A stretch of DNA of 64,000 nt from Rhodococcus xishaensis (lineage in GTDB: Bacteria; Actinomycetota; Actinomycetes; Mycobacteriales; Mycobacteriaceae). The notes under the pieces were generated by a model, which saw nothing but the letters and a program-made list of their open reading frames with translations, was not told the DNA's origin and searched no databases. Every line of letters starts with the position of its first letter. Within the stretch, counting starts at the first letter, position 1. Of this stretch, positions 56,401-64,000 are shown one piece after another. Made by a program: the position numbers and the translations under genes. The stretch lies in NCBI RefSeq assembly GCF_004011825.1, contig NZ_RKLO01000005.1:310001-374000 (forward strand), given 5' to 3'.

Positions 56401-57809
56401 TCGAACTGCGCGGTGGCGCGAGCGCCGCCGTCGACGGCAACCCCGCAACATCGTGGACGGCGCCCGCGGACAGCGCGCAGGGCAAGGGAGGCCTCCCGAC
56501 ACTGACGATCACCCTCCCGCAGCCGACGGTCGTCACCGGGCTGCACCTGACCACGAGCCTCGGAGAACTGCCGGCCGCGCCGTCGCGGGTAGCGGTCAAC
56601 CTGGGCAACGGCCCGCAGACTCGCGACCTCGACGACCTCGACGACCCCGACGACTCAGCCGACGGGCCAAGCGCCACCCATACCATCGAGCTCGAACCAC
56701 ACCTCACGGACACGATCGAGCTCACGCTGGTGAAATGGCACGGCGTGCTCGATCGCACCGGACTCGGGTTCCTGCAGGCGCAGCCCCCGGGCCTGTCGGA
56801 AGTGGTCGCGCTCGGCGAGGACGGACGACCGGTGCCGGGCACCGCGACCGCATCGCCGGAGCGCACCGCGGCCGTGCCGCCTGAGCGCACGGTCACGGTG
56901 GGCTGCGACGCCGGCCCCACCATTTCCGTCGGCGGCGTGACGATGCGGATGTCGGTCACCGCGACCGCGCAGCAGCTGGCGACCGGGCAGCCGGTGTCCG
57001 CGACCCCGTGCGTGCCGGGCTCGATCCCGCTGCCGGAGGGGCGTCAGGACATCGTCGTCGCACCCGGTCCGGCGTTCACCGTCGACAGCCTGCAACTGAA
57101 TGCGGGGCCGGAGCCGCCGACCCCGTCCGTCAGCGCACCGTCGGTCGGACGCTGGACCGAGAACCTGCGGGAACTCGACGTCGACGCGTCCGGCGCCGAT
57201 CGGCTGGTCGTGGTGCCCGAGAGCACCAACGTCGGCTGGGTCGCGACCGCGCCCGACGGCACAGAGCTGCAGCCGATCGTCGTCGACGGGTGGCAGCAGG
57301 GCTGGATCGTGCCTGCCGGGACGGAGGGCACGGTGACCCTGACGTTCCCGACCGACCGCTGGTATCGCGCTGGGATCGCCTTCGGGCTGCTACTGCTCAT
57401 CCCGCTCGCGCTGCTGGCGCTGGTTCCCCGTCGACGCGCAACGGATCCCGGGCCACCGCCACGACCGTGGCGCAGCACCTGGGCCGCGGCGCTCGGGGTA
57501 GTGGCGGTCGCGGGCGTCGTCGCCGGTCCCGTGGGCGCCGCCACCGCCCTCGGCGTCGCCGCCTGCGCGCTGGGACTGTCGCGGTGGAGGGGCGCGGTAT
57601 TCGCCGTCCGGGTGATGGCCGCCACCGCAGGCCTTTCACTGGTGACCGCGTCGGTGCTGCTGTCGACCGGCCCCTGGCGGGCCGCCGACGGCTACGTCGG
57701 GCATTCGTTCCTGATTCAGCTGTTCGCGCTGATCGGCGTCGTCTGCGTCGGGGTGACGGCACTACCGCTGTCGCGTTCACCGATGTGGCGGCGCCGCTCC
57801 CAGCGGTGA
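53388..57809 (+). CDS. aftD: Alpha-(1->3)-arabinofuranosyltransferase AftD
   Basis: A 1473-residue membrane enzyme. Residues about 41-450 are the GT-C transmembrane core with the early acidic motif DTKYDL (64-69). The large periplasmic part includes discoidin/CBM-like domains (TVDGDPATAWLSNG and AVDGNPATSWTAP repeats), and the C-terminus has four further helices (about 1310-1470). AftD adds alpha-1,3-linked arabinofuranose in arabinogalactan and lipoarabinomannan. The start is a TTG overlapping the small gene. Its 3' end overlaps the convergent acyltransferase by 94 bp. Confidence 0.93.
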   Translation: MSTAAAEPARIARSRTSPSTGGPTDGGPTVEPSIEPLTRRWLIGAGFVALVLCLLQSPGRIVADTKYDLTENPIGFLSRAAHQWSSVAPLGQVQNQAYGYFFPHGAFFALGELLRVPPWITQRLWWALLIVAGFWGVIRVAEALGIGSRGSRIVAAVAFALSPRVLTTIGSISSETLPMMLAPWVLLPVILATSPTWRGGRSLGRLAAQSALAVALMGAVNAVATAAACLVAGLWWIAHRPNRRWWVFTAWWIPSLLLATVWWIVPLLLLGRVSPPFLDYIESSGVTTQWTSLTEVLRGTDSWTPFVSPERVAGTVLVTQPVAVVATGLIAAAGLAGLCMRRMPAKGRLTLILFVGIAGLGAGYIGDLGSPIAEQVRAFLDGSGAPLRNVHKLEPLVRLPLVLGLAHLLARVPLPGSVPLRRWRTAFAHPEREPMVAVTALLLVALTLTTSLAWSGRLAPRGTYDAVPSYWHDAAQWLADNAAGSAGSDSTAGSGSEASGSSDAHAERALVVPGAPFGAQIWGLTRDEPLQALASTPWAARDAVPLVPPGAIRALDSVQRLISDGRPSAGLADTLLGQGIRYVVVRNDLDPQTSRSARPILVHQAVEGSPGLDKVAQFGEDIAPTDDEENVVVDGDLRPAYPAIEIYRVTSPSGPTPHAGPYTVDLDAVPVVQGGPESLLRLAENGTITGPALLASDVRRAGRDVGEVTVTDTPTDRETDFGQVDNHSSGLRAPDDPRRTYNAVPDYPVPGAPLVQGEWSGAKITVSSSAADATQLGGTAPGSGPAATVDGDPATAWLSNGLETARGQWLRVDLDTPITRGMLHVTTSPAAFGPPVKWIRVETPNASTSIKIDKPGEPVSVSLPPGTTPWMRILATYTEDGSPGFQFGISELSIDDYSSGDPVPVPIVHRTVLPATPEGAQIRGWDLGQELPGRAGCADGPDRVHCSPALALPPEDPGTFTRTLSVPDATAVTPEMTLRPRAGAPLDALVADPSAVSARAPAEGVELRGGASAAVDGNPATSWTAPADSAQGKGGLPTLTITLPQPTVVTGLHLTTSLGELPAAPSRVAVNLGNGPQTRDLDDLDDPDDSADGPSATHTIELEPHLTDTIELTLVKWHGVLDRTGLGFLQAQPPGLSEVVALGEDGRPVPGTATASPERTAAVPPERTVTVGCDAGPTISVGGVTMRMSVTATAQQLATGQPVSATPCVPGSIPLPEGRQDIVVAPGPAFTVDSLQLNAGPEPPTPSVSAPSVGRWTENLRELDVDASGADRLVVVPESTNVGWVATAPDGTELQPIVVDGWQQGWIVPAGTEGTVTLTFPTDRWYRAGIAFGLLLLIPLALLALVPRRRATDPGPPPRPWRSTWAAALGVVAVAGVVAGPVGAATALGVAACALGLSRWRGAVFAVRVMAATAGLSLVTASVLLSTGPWRAADGYVGHSFLIQLFALIGVVCVGVTALPLSRSPMWRRRSQR

Positions 57810-58918
57810 ACGGCGCGTCGCGCAGGATCCTCCACTAGCGCATAACTGGCCGACGCGACCGCGATCGACAGCACCGTGGTGACAGCGAGAACGAACCAGA
57901 AATTGCCGCTGAAGGGCGTGATCCCGAACATCGGGAAGACGATCGTCAGCACCGGGAGGTGCCAGATGAACACGCCGTAGGACCACCGCCCTACCGCCAG
58001 CGAGAGCGGGCTGGCCAGAATGCGGTGCCGGTGATGGGCGAGCGCCAACGGCGCGAGCAGCGCGAAGCCCATGACCGCACCGAGCGCGATCTTGGTCGCG
58101 TACTGCCACGGCTCCGGGCGCACGAGGCCCTCCGGGCCGGCCAGCCAGGTCGTCGACAACCCGAACGCGACCAGCGCGATCGCGGCCATCAGCACCCGAC
58201 GTTCGGCGAGGCGGTGTACCCACGTCCCGCCGACCATCGCGAGTTCGGCGAGCAGCATTCCCGCCGCGAACCACGGGATGTAGCCGGGCAGCCAGTTGTC
58301 GTGATGGATGCCCGCCGGGGACGGCACCGGTAGGAACGCCCAGACCAGGCTCACCAGAGCCACCGTGAGCAGCACAGGAACCCGAAACCGTGCAGCCGCT
58401 CCCCGCAGCCTGACCAGCGTCAGAGCGATGATCGGGAGAACGAGATAGAACGCCACCTCAACCGACAGCGACCACATCTGCGTCAGCCCCTCGGTGAGGG
58501 TGAGTGGGACGAAGACCTGAATCAACGCCAGGTTCGCCGTCCACACCTGCCACCCACCACCGGCGGCCGGCAGGAACGCCAGCACCAGGACCACCGCCAC
58601 CCAGTACGCGGGCAGGATGCGGGCCGCACGGGAGATCCAGTACTTGACGGTTCTCGGCGGGGCGCCCAGACCGCGGGCCGCGCCGGCGTGCGGACGCCAC
58701 AGCAGGAATCCCGACAGCGCGAAGAAGACCGCCACCGCCAGATCGAACCGCCCCCAGATCCGGCCGACGACCGGGTCCCCGACGGCGCCGGTCTGGAAGG
58801 CCACGTGTGTCACGAGCACCCCGAGCGCCGCGAATCCGCGCATGCCGTCGAGAGCTGGTACGAAGGCCCGGGGATCGCCGACCGGGGCGGTCTGGCGCAG
58901 GTGATTGGTGTCCATCAC
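57716..58918 (-). CDS. Acyltransferase-3 family membrane protein
   Basis: A 400-residue protein with about ten transmembrane helices and acyltransferase-3 motifs: VPALDGMRGFAALGVLVTH (catalytic His), FFALSGFLLWRPH, YWISRAARILPAYW and GRWSYGVFIWHLPVL. Such enzymes O-acylate envelope glycans or lipids; near aftD the substrate may be an arabinan or trehalose lipid. A mycobacterial homologue also lies near this gene set (Rv0228). The start is uncertain between adjacent codons at 58918. Confidence 0.88.
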   Translation of the reverse strand: MMDTNHLRQTAPVGDPRAFVPALDGMRGFAALGVLVTHVAFQTGAVGDPVVGRIWGRFDLAVAVFFALSGFLLWRPHAGAARGLGAPPRTVKYWISRAARILPAYWVAVVLVLAFLPAAGGGWQVWTANLALIQVFVPLTLTEGLTQMWSLSVEVAFYLVLPIIALTLVRLRGAAARFRVPVLLTVALVSLVWAFLPVPSPAGIHHDNWLPGYIPWFAAGMLLAELAMVGGTWVHRLAERRVLMAAIALVAFGLSTTWLAGPEGLVRPEPWQYATKIALGAVMGFALLAPLALAHHRHRILASPLSLAVGRWSYGVFIWHLPVLTIVFPMFGITPFSGNFWFVLAVTTVLSIAVASASYALVEDPARRAVHRWERRRHIGERDSGSAVTPTQTTPISANS

Positions 58919-59118
58919 GTTCAGTGTGCCTGCAGGTTGCAGACAAGCGAAAGAGCGACGTAATTCGCCCAGAATGTGGTGGGTGACGCAAACCAGACAG
59001 CGGGACTGTTAGTGTCTGGGCTCACGTGGTGTCCCAAAGTGGGCACCGTGCGACCCGCGCAGCGCACGTGCTGTCGGTGGGGGTATCTCGATTCAACAGC
59101 ATTGAGTTAGGAGACAGC

Positions 59119-60282
59119 ATGGCCGAGCGCTCAGGCCGGAGCCGGATACTTGCCAGCGTCCTGGTAGGCCTCGGGACCTTCCTACTGGCCGTCGCGATCC
59201 TCGTTCCCGCGTACAGCTTGGACAGGCTCAAGAAGACCCCCCTCGACCTCGAGGTCACCACGATCGCCTCCGGCACCGGTGACGTGCTCGACTCGGCGGC
59301 CCTGCTCGAAGGCCGGGCCCAGGTCGACACCGGCGTGCCGATCGTCGCGCAGCGCTACGTGATCGCCGAGGAGCCGTCCGACGCCGAGGTCGTTTCGCTT
59401 CAGGCCGGCCAAGCGGTGATCCGCACGGACAAGCAGGGTGACACCGGCCTGCTCACGGCGAGCGTCGACCGGGTCACCGTCGACCGGGTCAGCGCGATGC
59501 CGGTGGAGCCGCCGGTGGGCACCATCCAGACCTCGCTCGACATGCCGGCTACGGAGGTCTCCCACACCGGCCTGCAGTACAAGTGGCCTTTCGACGCGGA
59601 GCAGAAGAGCTACCCGTACTTCGACCTGAACATCCGCACGAGCCAGGACATCAATTTCGTTGAGGAAACCGAGATCAACGGAATGAGGGTCTACCACTAC
59701 AGCCAGGTGATCGAACCCACCGACATGTTCGAGGCAGTCGGTGACCCCACCTACAGGCTGTCGCTTCCCGCCGAGACGTGGGGCGTTCCCGGCGGCGAGG
59801 AGCCGGTCACGATGACCCGCTGGTACCAGAACCAGCGCGACGTGTGGGTCGACCCGGTCACCGGCGTCGTCATCAAGGGCCAGGAGATGATGAACCAGTA
59901 CTACGCCCGCGACAAGGACGAGCCCGAGGTGACCGTCCTCCAGGCTGTCCTGCCGTTCGAAGAGTCCACCATCGAGAACCAGATCAGCCAGGCCAAGGAC
60001 GGCCAGGACCAGCTGGCGCTGGCCAGCCGGACGGTGCCGCTCGTCGCCGGCATCCTGGGTGCAATCGCGCTGATCGTCGGCATCGTGGTCGGCATCCGTG
60101 GTGGCCGCGGCGAGAAGGGCGCCGTCGCCGGCGGACCGGCGACCCCGCCCAGTGGGTCGGGGCAGGCCGGTGGCCGCGACGAATGGGCGTCGTCGGACAA
60201 GACCGAGGAGTTCCCCACGGTGCAGATGGACAAGGGCGATTTCGACGAGAGCGGCTTCACCGAGCCGCCGCGCCAGCAGTAG
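59119..60282 (+). CDS. DUF3068 (PorA-family) membrane protein
   Basis: A 387-residue protein with one helix at each end: about 11-33 (LASVLVGLGTFLLAVAILVP) and about 320-340 (LVAGILGAIALIVGIVVGI). The extracytoplasmic DUF3068 domain lies between, and the tail is Gly/Pro-rich and hydrophilic. In mycobacteria it is linked to cell-envelope genes (Rv0227c-like). ATG 59119 follows AGGAGA. It is divergent from the acyltransferase. Confidence 0.88.
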   Translation: MAERSGRSRILASVLVGLGTFLLAVAILVPAYSLDRLKKTPLDLEVTTIASGTGDVLDSAALLEGRAQVDTGVPIVAQRYVIAEEPSDAEVVSLQAGQAVIRTDKQGDTGLLTASVDRVTVDRVSAMPVEPPVGTIQTSLDMPATEVSHTGLQYKWPFDAEQKSYPYFDLNIRTSQDINFVEETEINGMRVYHYSQVIEPTDMFEAVGDPTYRLSLPAETWGVPGGEEPVTMTRWYQNQRDVWVDPVTGVVIKGQEMMNQYYARDKDEPEVTVLQAVLPFEESTIENQISQAKDGQDQLALASRTVPLVAGILGAIALIVGIVVGIRGGRGEKGAVAGGPATPPSGSGQAGGRDEWASSDKTEEFPTVQMDKGDFDESGFTEPPRQQ

Positions 60283-60307
60283 CCCCCGCAACCTGTTGAC
60301 CACCGGA

Positions 60308-60331
60308 CCCCGCACGGATCACCGTGCGGGG
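60308..60331 (+). terminator. Terminator after the DUF3068 gene
   Basis: CCCCGCACGG pairs perfectly with CCGTGCGGGG around ATCA. Confidence 0.85.
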
Positions 60332-60453
60332 TTCGGCCGCGCATGGCTCCGACAACCCCAGACGGGACGGGATCTGGCCGCAGCCGCGCGAGCAGGCCCT
60401 CACACGGCGGTACGCCCGACGGCGCGCAGCCTGCGCCACCGTCTACGCTGCGA

Positions 60454-61113
60454 TCACCGGTCGTCGGGGTTCAGCGCAAGGAAGAGGGCGCCGGCAGCCA
60501 CGGCAGCCGGGAGTTGGGCCACCAGGTACACCCACAGCGTCGGCCACGCGAACAATCCCATCACGGCAGCACCAACTGTCACCGCCGGGTTGAACGCGCC
60601 ACCTGAGATCGCTCCGACAGCGAATGCCCCTGCCACCACGGTGAATCCGACGGCCAGCCCGTAGAACGAGTTGTTCGGATGATCCTTGCTGGTGGCGACA
60701 TTGAGGACAACGAAGCACAGGGCGAACGCGAACAGCAGTTCCACCACGAGAGCGGCTAGCAGGGTACGACCCTCCAACGTCAGTGTTTCCGCGGTCTCGA
60801 CCTGCGCCGGAAACACGACCGCACGTACCAGTACAGCTGCGAGGAGTCCGGCCAGGAGCTGGACGACCCAGTATCCGACGGCGTCACGAAGTCCGATCCG
60901 GTGCCGTACCAGCACGGCCAGGGTCACCGCCGGGTTGTAGTGTCCACCGGAGATATGCCCGCCGGCGTAGATCATCACCATCAGGGTCGCCCCGATCGCC
61001 AACGGGGCGAACGGGGTGCCGCTGCCTACGGCGGCTCCGACGGTGAACACCAGGAAGAAGGTCCCGATCGCCTCGATCGTGTACCTCGCGCGAACATCGC
61101 GTTCACTGGTCAT
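60454..61113 (-). CDS. MIP-family aquaporin
   Basis: A 219-residue channel with six transmembrane helices and both NPA boxes (HYNPAVTLAV and AFNPAVTVGA) about 115 residues apart. It conducts water or small neutral solutes. The residues around the pore (GGHISGGHYNPA) fit an orthodox aquaporin more than a glycerol facilitator. Gene stands alone with 152 bp to the flippase-like gene upstream. Confidence 0.92.
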   Translation of the reverse strand: MTSERDVRARYTIEAIGTFFLVFTVGAAVGSGTPFAPLAIGATLMVMIYAGGHISGGHYNPAVTLAVLVRHRIGLRDAVGYWVVQLLAGLLAAVLVRAVVFPAQVETAETLTLEGRTLLAALVVELLFAFALCFVVLNVATSKDHPNNSFYGLAVGFTVVAGAFAVGAISGGAFNPAVTVGAAVMGLFAWPTLWVYLVAQLPAAVAAGALFLALNPDDR

Positions 61114-61264
61114 CTAACTACGTTCTGCCACAAGGGTTAACCCCGTCAAGTTCCGGTTCGCAAAGGGGACCAACCGGCCGTGGTCCAGTCCAACAAAACC
61201 CAAATCCGAACACCTTTTGCGCCAAAAGTGCGACGTGATTCTCTCGGGACGGGTCGTCCCCGGC

Positions 61265-62476
61265 CTAGCGTGTCGGGACGTCGGCGGACCGAGCGCTGCG
61301 CAGCACCAGCACCGCCACCGTGGCGGCCGTCACCGTCGCCACGCACATCGCGACCGCGACGAACTGGCGGACCGTGTCGGCGACGGTGAACATCAGCGCC
61401 GCCTCGATCGCGAGACCCACCCACGCGACTATCGCGAGGTGGGTGCGCTCCCCCGCGATCGCCGACAGCAGCACGCCCTGCAGCACCGCGAGCGCCGCAC
61501 CGTTCCACGCGAACATCCACAAGATCCCTTGCACCGGCGCGTACTCGTCGCCGAACAGAATCGGCGCGAGCGGAGCTGCTACGACAGCACCGACGACTAC
61601 GACGGCACCGAGCGCGACCAGGACCCCGACCGCCGACCGGACCGCCGACGCGGACTGCTTGGGATTCGCCATCTTCGGGTAGAGCACCACTCCTATGGCC
61701 TGTGGCAGCCAGAACGCGGCCTTGGTCACCACGGCTCCGGCCGCATAGAGACCGGCGTCGTGGGAGTCGAGCACCGCACGTGCGATCACGAGGTCCATCG
61801 ACGACAGCGCGATCAGCGCCAACTGCACCTGCGACGCTCGCAGCACCGTCGCGACGCCTATCGCGGTTCCGCCACCTTGTTCACCGCCGCTGGGCACGCG
61901 GGCCACGATCAGTCGTGCCGCGAACGCCATGACTCCCGTACCGACTGCTCCAGCGAGCAGCGTCGGCCCCGGACCACCGCCGACCGCCAACACCGCCACC
62001 GCCGGAGCCACCCTCGCGATCCCGGCACCGGCCAGCACGACGCTCAGTTCCGCAAACCGGCCGGTGCCCTGCAACAGCCCCTGTTCGGTGGCGAGCAGCA
62101 CCAGTAGCGGCGCTGCAACGAGTGCCGCCGATGTCGCACCGAGGCTCGTGTCGAGCGCCCACGACATCAACGGCACCAGCGCGAGCGCGACGGCGCCGAC
62201 GATCGCTGCGCTGCGGTAGCCGAGCGCCCGCAAAGCCGGCTCGGACTTGCCGTGCACCACCTCGCGGGCCACGACGGTCTGCAACCCGAGCGCCGGCACC
62301 GCGAGGACCAGCTGCGCGGCGAGCAGGCTCGCAAACTCCCCGTACCCGGCGGGGCCGAGCCAGCGCAGCCCGGCAAGCGCGAGCAGGTAGGCGGCGATGT
62401 TCGCCGTCATCGACCCGATCGTCACCATCGTCATACCGGCGACGACGGTCGAGCCGGACAGGGATTGGCGTGGCAT
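61265..62476 (-). CDS. Polysaccharide flippase-like membrane protein
   Basis: A 403-residue hydrophobic protein with about twelve transmembrane helices in the MATE/MOP Wzx-like pattern (YLLALAGLRWLGPAGYGEFA, LGLQTVVAREVVHGK). It probably flips a lipid-linked sugar or glycan precursor. The divergent gene at 62509 is a large membrane protein, a pairing like Rv3630/Rv3629c. The substrate is not evident. Confidence 0.78.
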   Translation of the reverse strand: MPRQSLSGSTVVAGMTMVTIGSMTANIAAYLLALAGLRWLGPAGYGEFASLLAAQLVLAVPALGLQTVVAREVVHGKSEPALRALGYRSAAIVGAVALALVPLMSWALDTSLGATSAALVAAPLLVLLATEQGLLQGTGRFAELSVVLAGAGIARVAPAVAVLAVGGGPGPTLLAGAVGTGVMAFAARLIVARVPSGGEQGGGTAIGVATVLRASQVQLALIALSSMDLVIARAVLDSHDAGLYAAGAVVTKAAFWLPQAIGVVLYPKMANPKQSASAVRSAVGVLVALGAVVVVGAVVAAPLAPILFGDEYAPVQGILWMFAWNGAALAVLQGVLLSAIAGERTHLAIVAWVGLAIEAALMFTVADTVRQFVAVAMCVATVTAATVAVLVLRSARSADVPTR

Positions 62477-62508
62477 TCGCCCATGATCGCACCAGTACAG
62501 TGCGCGTC

Positions 62509-64000
62509 ATGACGGCACGGCGCACAGCAACCACCCGAGCGGTGCCGATCCTGTACAGCGCCGCCCTGGCTGCGCTGGTCCTGGGCCCGCTGCTGGGCCC
62601 TGGCTACCTGCTGATCCGCGACGCAGTGAGCACCCCGCGGTCGTACCTCACCGACTCGGCACTGGGGCTCAGCGACGCCGCGGCCCGCGCCGTCCCGCAG
62701 GACTGGCTGGTCGCGGTGCTCAGCTCCGTCGTCGACGGCGGTGTCGTGGTCAAGACGATCCTGTTCGCGGCGCTGTGGCTGGCCGGCTGGGGCGCCGCAC
62801 GTCTGGTGACGGTCCTGCTGCCCGGTGCCGGGTTGGGGCCGCAACTGGTGGCGTCGACGGTGATGCTGTGGAACCCGTACGTCGCCGAACGTCTGCTGCA
62901 GGGGCACTGGAGCCTGCTCACGGGCTATGCGGCACTGCCATGGATCGTCTGTGCGGCGGTCTCGATCCGACGCGGACGCCCGGGCGGCTGGTGGGCGCTC
63001 ACCCTGTGCATCGCGGCCGCCGGCCTGACCCCGACCGGCGCGATCCTCGCGGCCGTCGTCGCGCTGGCCGTGCTGGGAGCCCCCGGCGGGCGCGGCTCGA
63101 GGGCGCCGCGCCTGCTGTGGACGGTCCTGCTGGTCGTGGCCGTGTCGGCGCCGTGGCTGGTAGCGACGGCGATGTCCGGCGGCGGGGCGACGTCGGACCC
63201 CGCCGGAGTCGCGGCGTTCGCCGCCCGCGCCGAGCCCGGCCTCGGCACGATCGGCAGCGTCGCCGGGCTGGGTGGGATCTGGAACGGCGACGCCGTGCCG
63301 GCGTCGCGGACGTCGCTGTGGGCGCTGGGAGGAACCGTCCTGCTGCTCGCGGTGGTCGCGTGCGGGCTGCCCGCGCTGTGGCGGCGCAGACGCAACCCCG
63401 TGGTCGTCGCGCTCGCGGTGCTGGCGCTCGCGGCGGTGCTGCTGCCCGCGCTGGCGGCCACCGGCTTTGGTCTGGCCGTCGGTGAGTGGGCCGTCGTCCA
63501 CGTGCCCGGCGCCGGGCTGCTGCGCGACACCCAGAAGTGGGTGGCGCTCGCCGCGCCCCTGTACGTGCTGGCCGCGGCCGCCGGCGTGCGGTCGCTGAGC
63601 GCGCGGGTCTCGGTGCCCGCCGCGGTCCCTGTCGCCGCCGTCCCGGTCACCGTAATCGCAGCCGTCGTCCTGGCGCTGCCCGACTTCGCGTGGGGCGTCG
63701 GAGGAGCATTGAAGCCCGTGCAGTACCCCGCGTCGTGGCAGCGGGTCGTCGAACGGCTGGAGGCGTCACCGGAGCAGGGCGACGTCGCCGTCCTGCCGAC
63801 CGGGATGTTCCGCATGTTCCCCTACAGCGGCGATGCGCCCGTTCTCGACCCGGCACCGCGGATGCTGCCGGTCGACGTGCTGCAGACCGGACAACTCGTG
63901 GTCGGGCAGGCGTCGACCGTCGAGGGCGAGGGGGCACGAGCCGCGCGCGTGGAGGAGCTGTTGCTATCGGGGGCCGCGCCGGACGAGCTCGCCGACCAAA
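62509..64000 (+). CDS. Multi-pass membrane protein, C-terminus off right edge
   Basis: At least 497 residues are visible from ATG 62509 with no stop. The N-terminal half has about ten hydrophobic helices (VPILYSAALAALVLGPLLGP, ILFAALWLAGWGAARLVTVL) and the visible C-terminal part is a hydrophilic extracytoplasmic domain (LEASPEQGDVAVLPTGMFRM). The layout is that of a GT-C-like or Rv3629c-like envelope protein. It is divergent from the flippase-like gene with 32 bp between starts, so the two may share regulation. Confidence 0.75.
   Translation, partial: MTARRTATTRAVPILYSAALAALVLGPLLGPGYLLIRDAVSTPRSYLTDSALGLSDAAARAVPQDWLVAVLSSVVDGGVVVKTILFAALWLAGWGAARLVTVLLPGAGLGPQLVASTVMLWNPYVAERLLQGHWSLLTGYAALPWIVCAAVSIRRGRPGGWWALTLCIAAAGLTPTGAILAAVVALAVLGAPGGRGSRAPRLLWTVLLVVAVSAPWLVATAMSGGGATSDPAGVAAFAARAEPGLGTIGSVAGLGGIWNGDAVPASRTSLWALGGTVLLLAVVACGLPALWRRRRNPVVVALAVLALAAVLLPALAATGFGLAVGEWAVVHVPGAGLLRDTQKWVALAAPLYVLAAAAGVRSLSARVSVPAAVPVAAVPVTVIAAVVLALPDFAWGVGGALKPVQYPASWQRVVERLEASPEQGDVAVLPTGMFRMFPYSGDAPVLDPAPRMLPVDVLQTGQLVVGQASTVEGEGARAARVEELLLSGAAPDELADQ

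Overview
The window is high-GC actinobacterial chromosome. Its content points to a mycolic-acid-containing member of the Mycobacteriales, most likely Rhodococcus or Prescottella (the R. equi type). Supporting genes are an AftD-type arabinofuranosyltransferase, an LpqI-type lipoprotein, a fadE5/fadA2-fabG4-htdX set, an Rv0338c-type iron-sulfur protein beside an Rv0337c-type aminotransferase, WhiB proteins, and an HspR system with HAIR operators. The genus is inferred from gene content, not from a marker gene.

Layout. 1-12.2 kb is a heat-shock neighbourhood: an S4-domain protein, clpB, a divergent flavohaemoglobin-like protein with a stand-alone reductase behind it, an acyl-CoA synthetase, and the dnaK-grpE-dnaJ-hspR operon. 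HAIR operators lie before clpB and dnaK. 12.4-28.1 kb carries a FAD amine oxidase/desaturase-like enzyme, two tandem secreted S1 proteases, the large Fe-S protein with a repetitive tail, an S9 peptidase, an F420/PPOX-type protein, a small secreted peptide, an aminotransferase, a YibE/F membrane protein, an actin-fold membrane protein and dcd.

28.3-35.7 kb is an integrated element in a tRNA-Gly(CCC) gene, bounded by a 43-bp direct repeat. It encodes a tyrosine integrase, a repressor, an excisionase-like HTH protein, a DnaB-N-like protein plus a DUF3987-like ATPase, a phage-type WhiB, several tiny coupled ORFs, a scaffold-like protein and an HK97-type major capsid protein. No terminase, portal, tail or lysis gene is visible. 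It looks like a capsid-encoding phage satellite and is the most novel object here. A degraded integrase C-terminus just outside the right end shows the site was used before.

36-50 kb holds secreted proteins, an HNH-Excalibur lipoprotein, a FabH-like enzyme, a DUF4185 protein and a lipid block: fadE5, a VanW protein, fadA2 divergent from fabG4-htdX, a WhiB3-like regulator and a TetR regulator. A shared motif (TTACT-N4-AGTAA) occurs before the TetR gene, fadE5, fadA2/fabG4 and the distant Fe-S gene, which suggests one regulon. 50-64 kb is envelope-related: LpqI-like GH3 lipoprotein, Usp, isochorismate synthase, a small DUF2613-like protein, AftD, acyltransferase-3, a DUF3068 protein, an aquaporin, a polysaccharide flippase-like protein and a large membrane protein running off the right edge.
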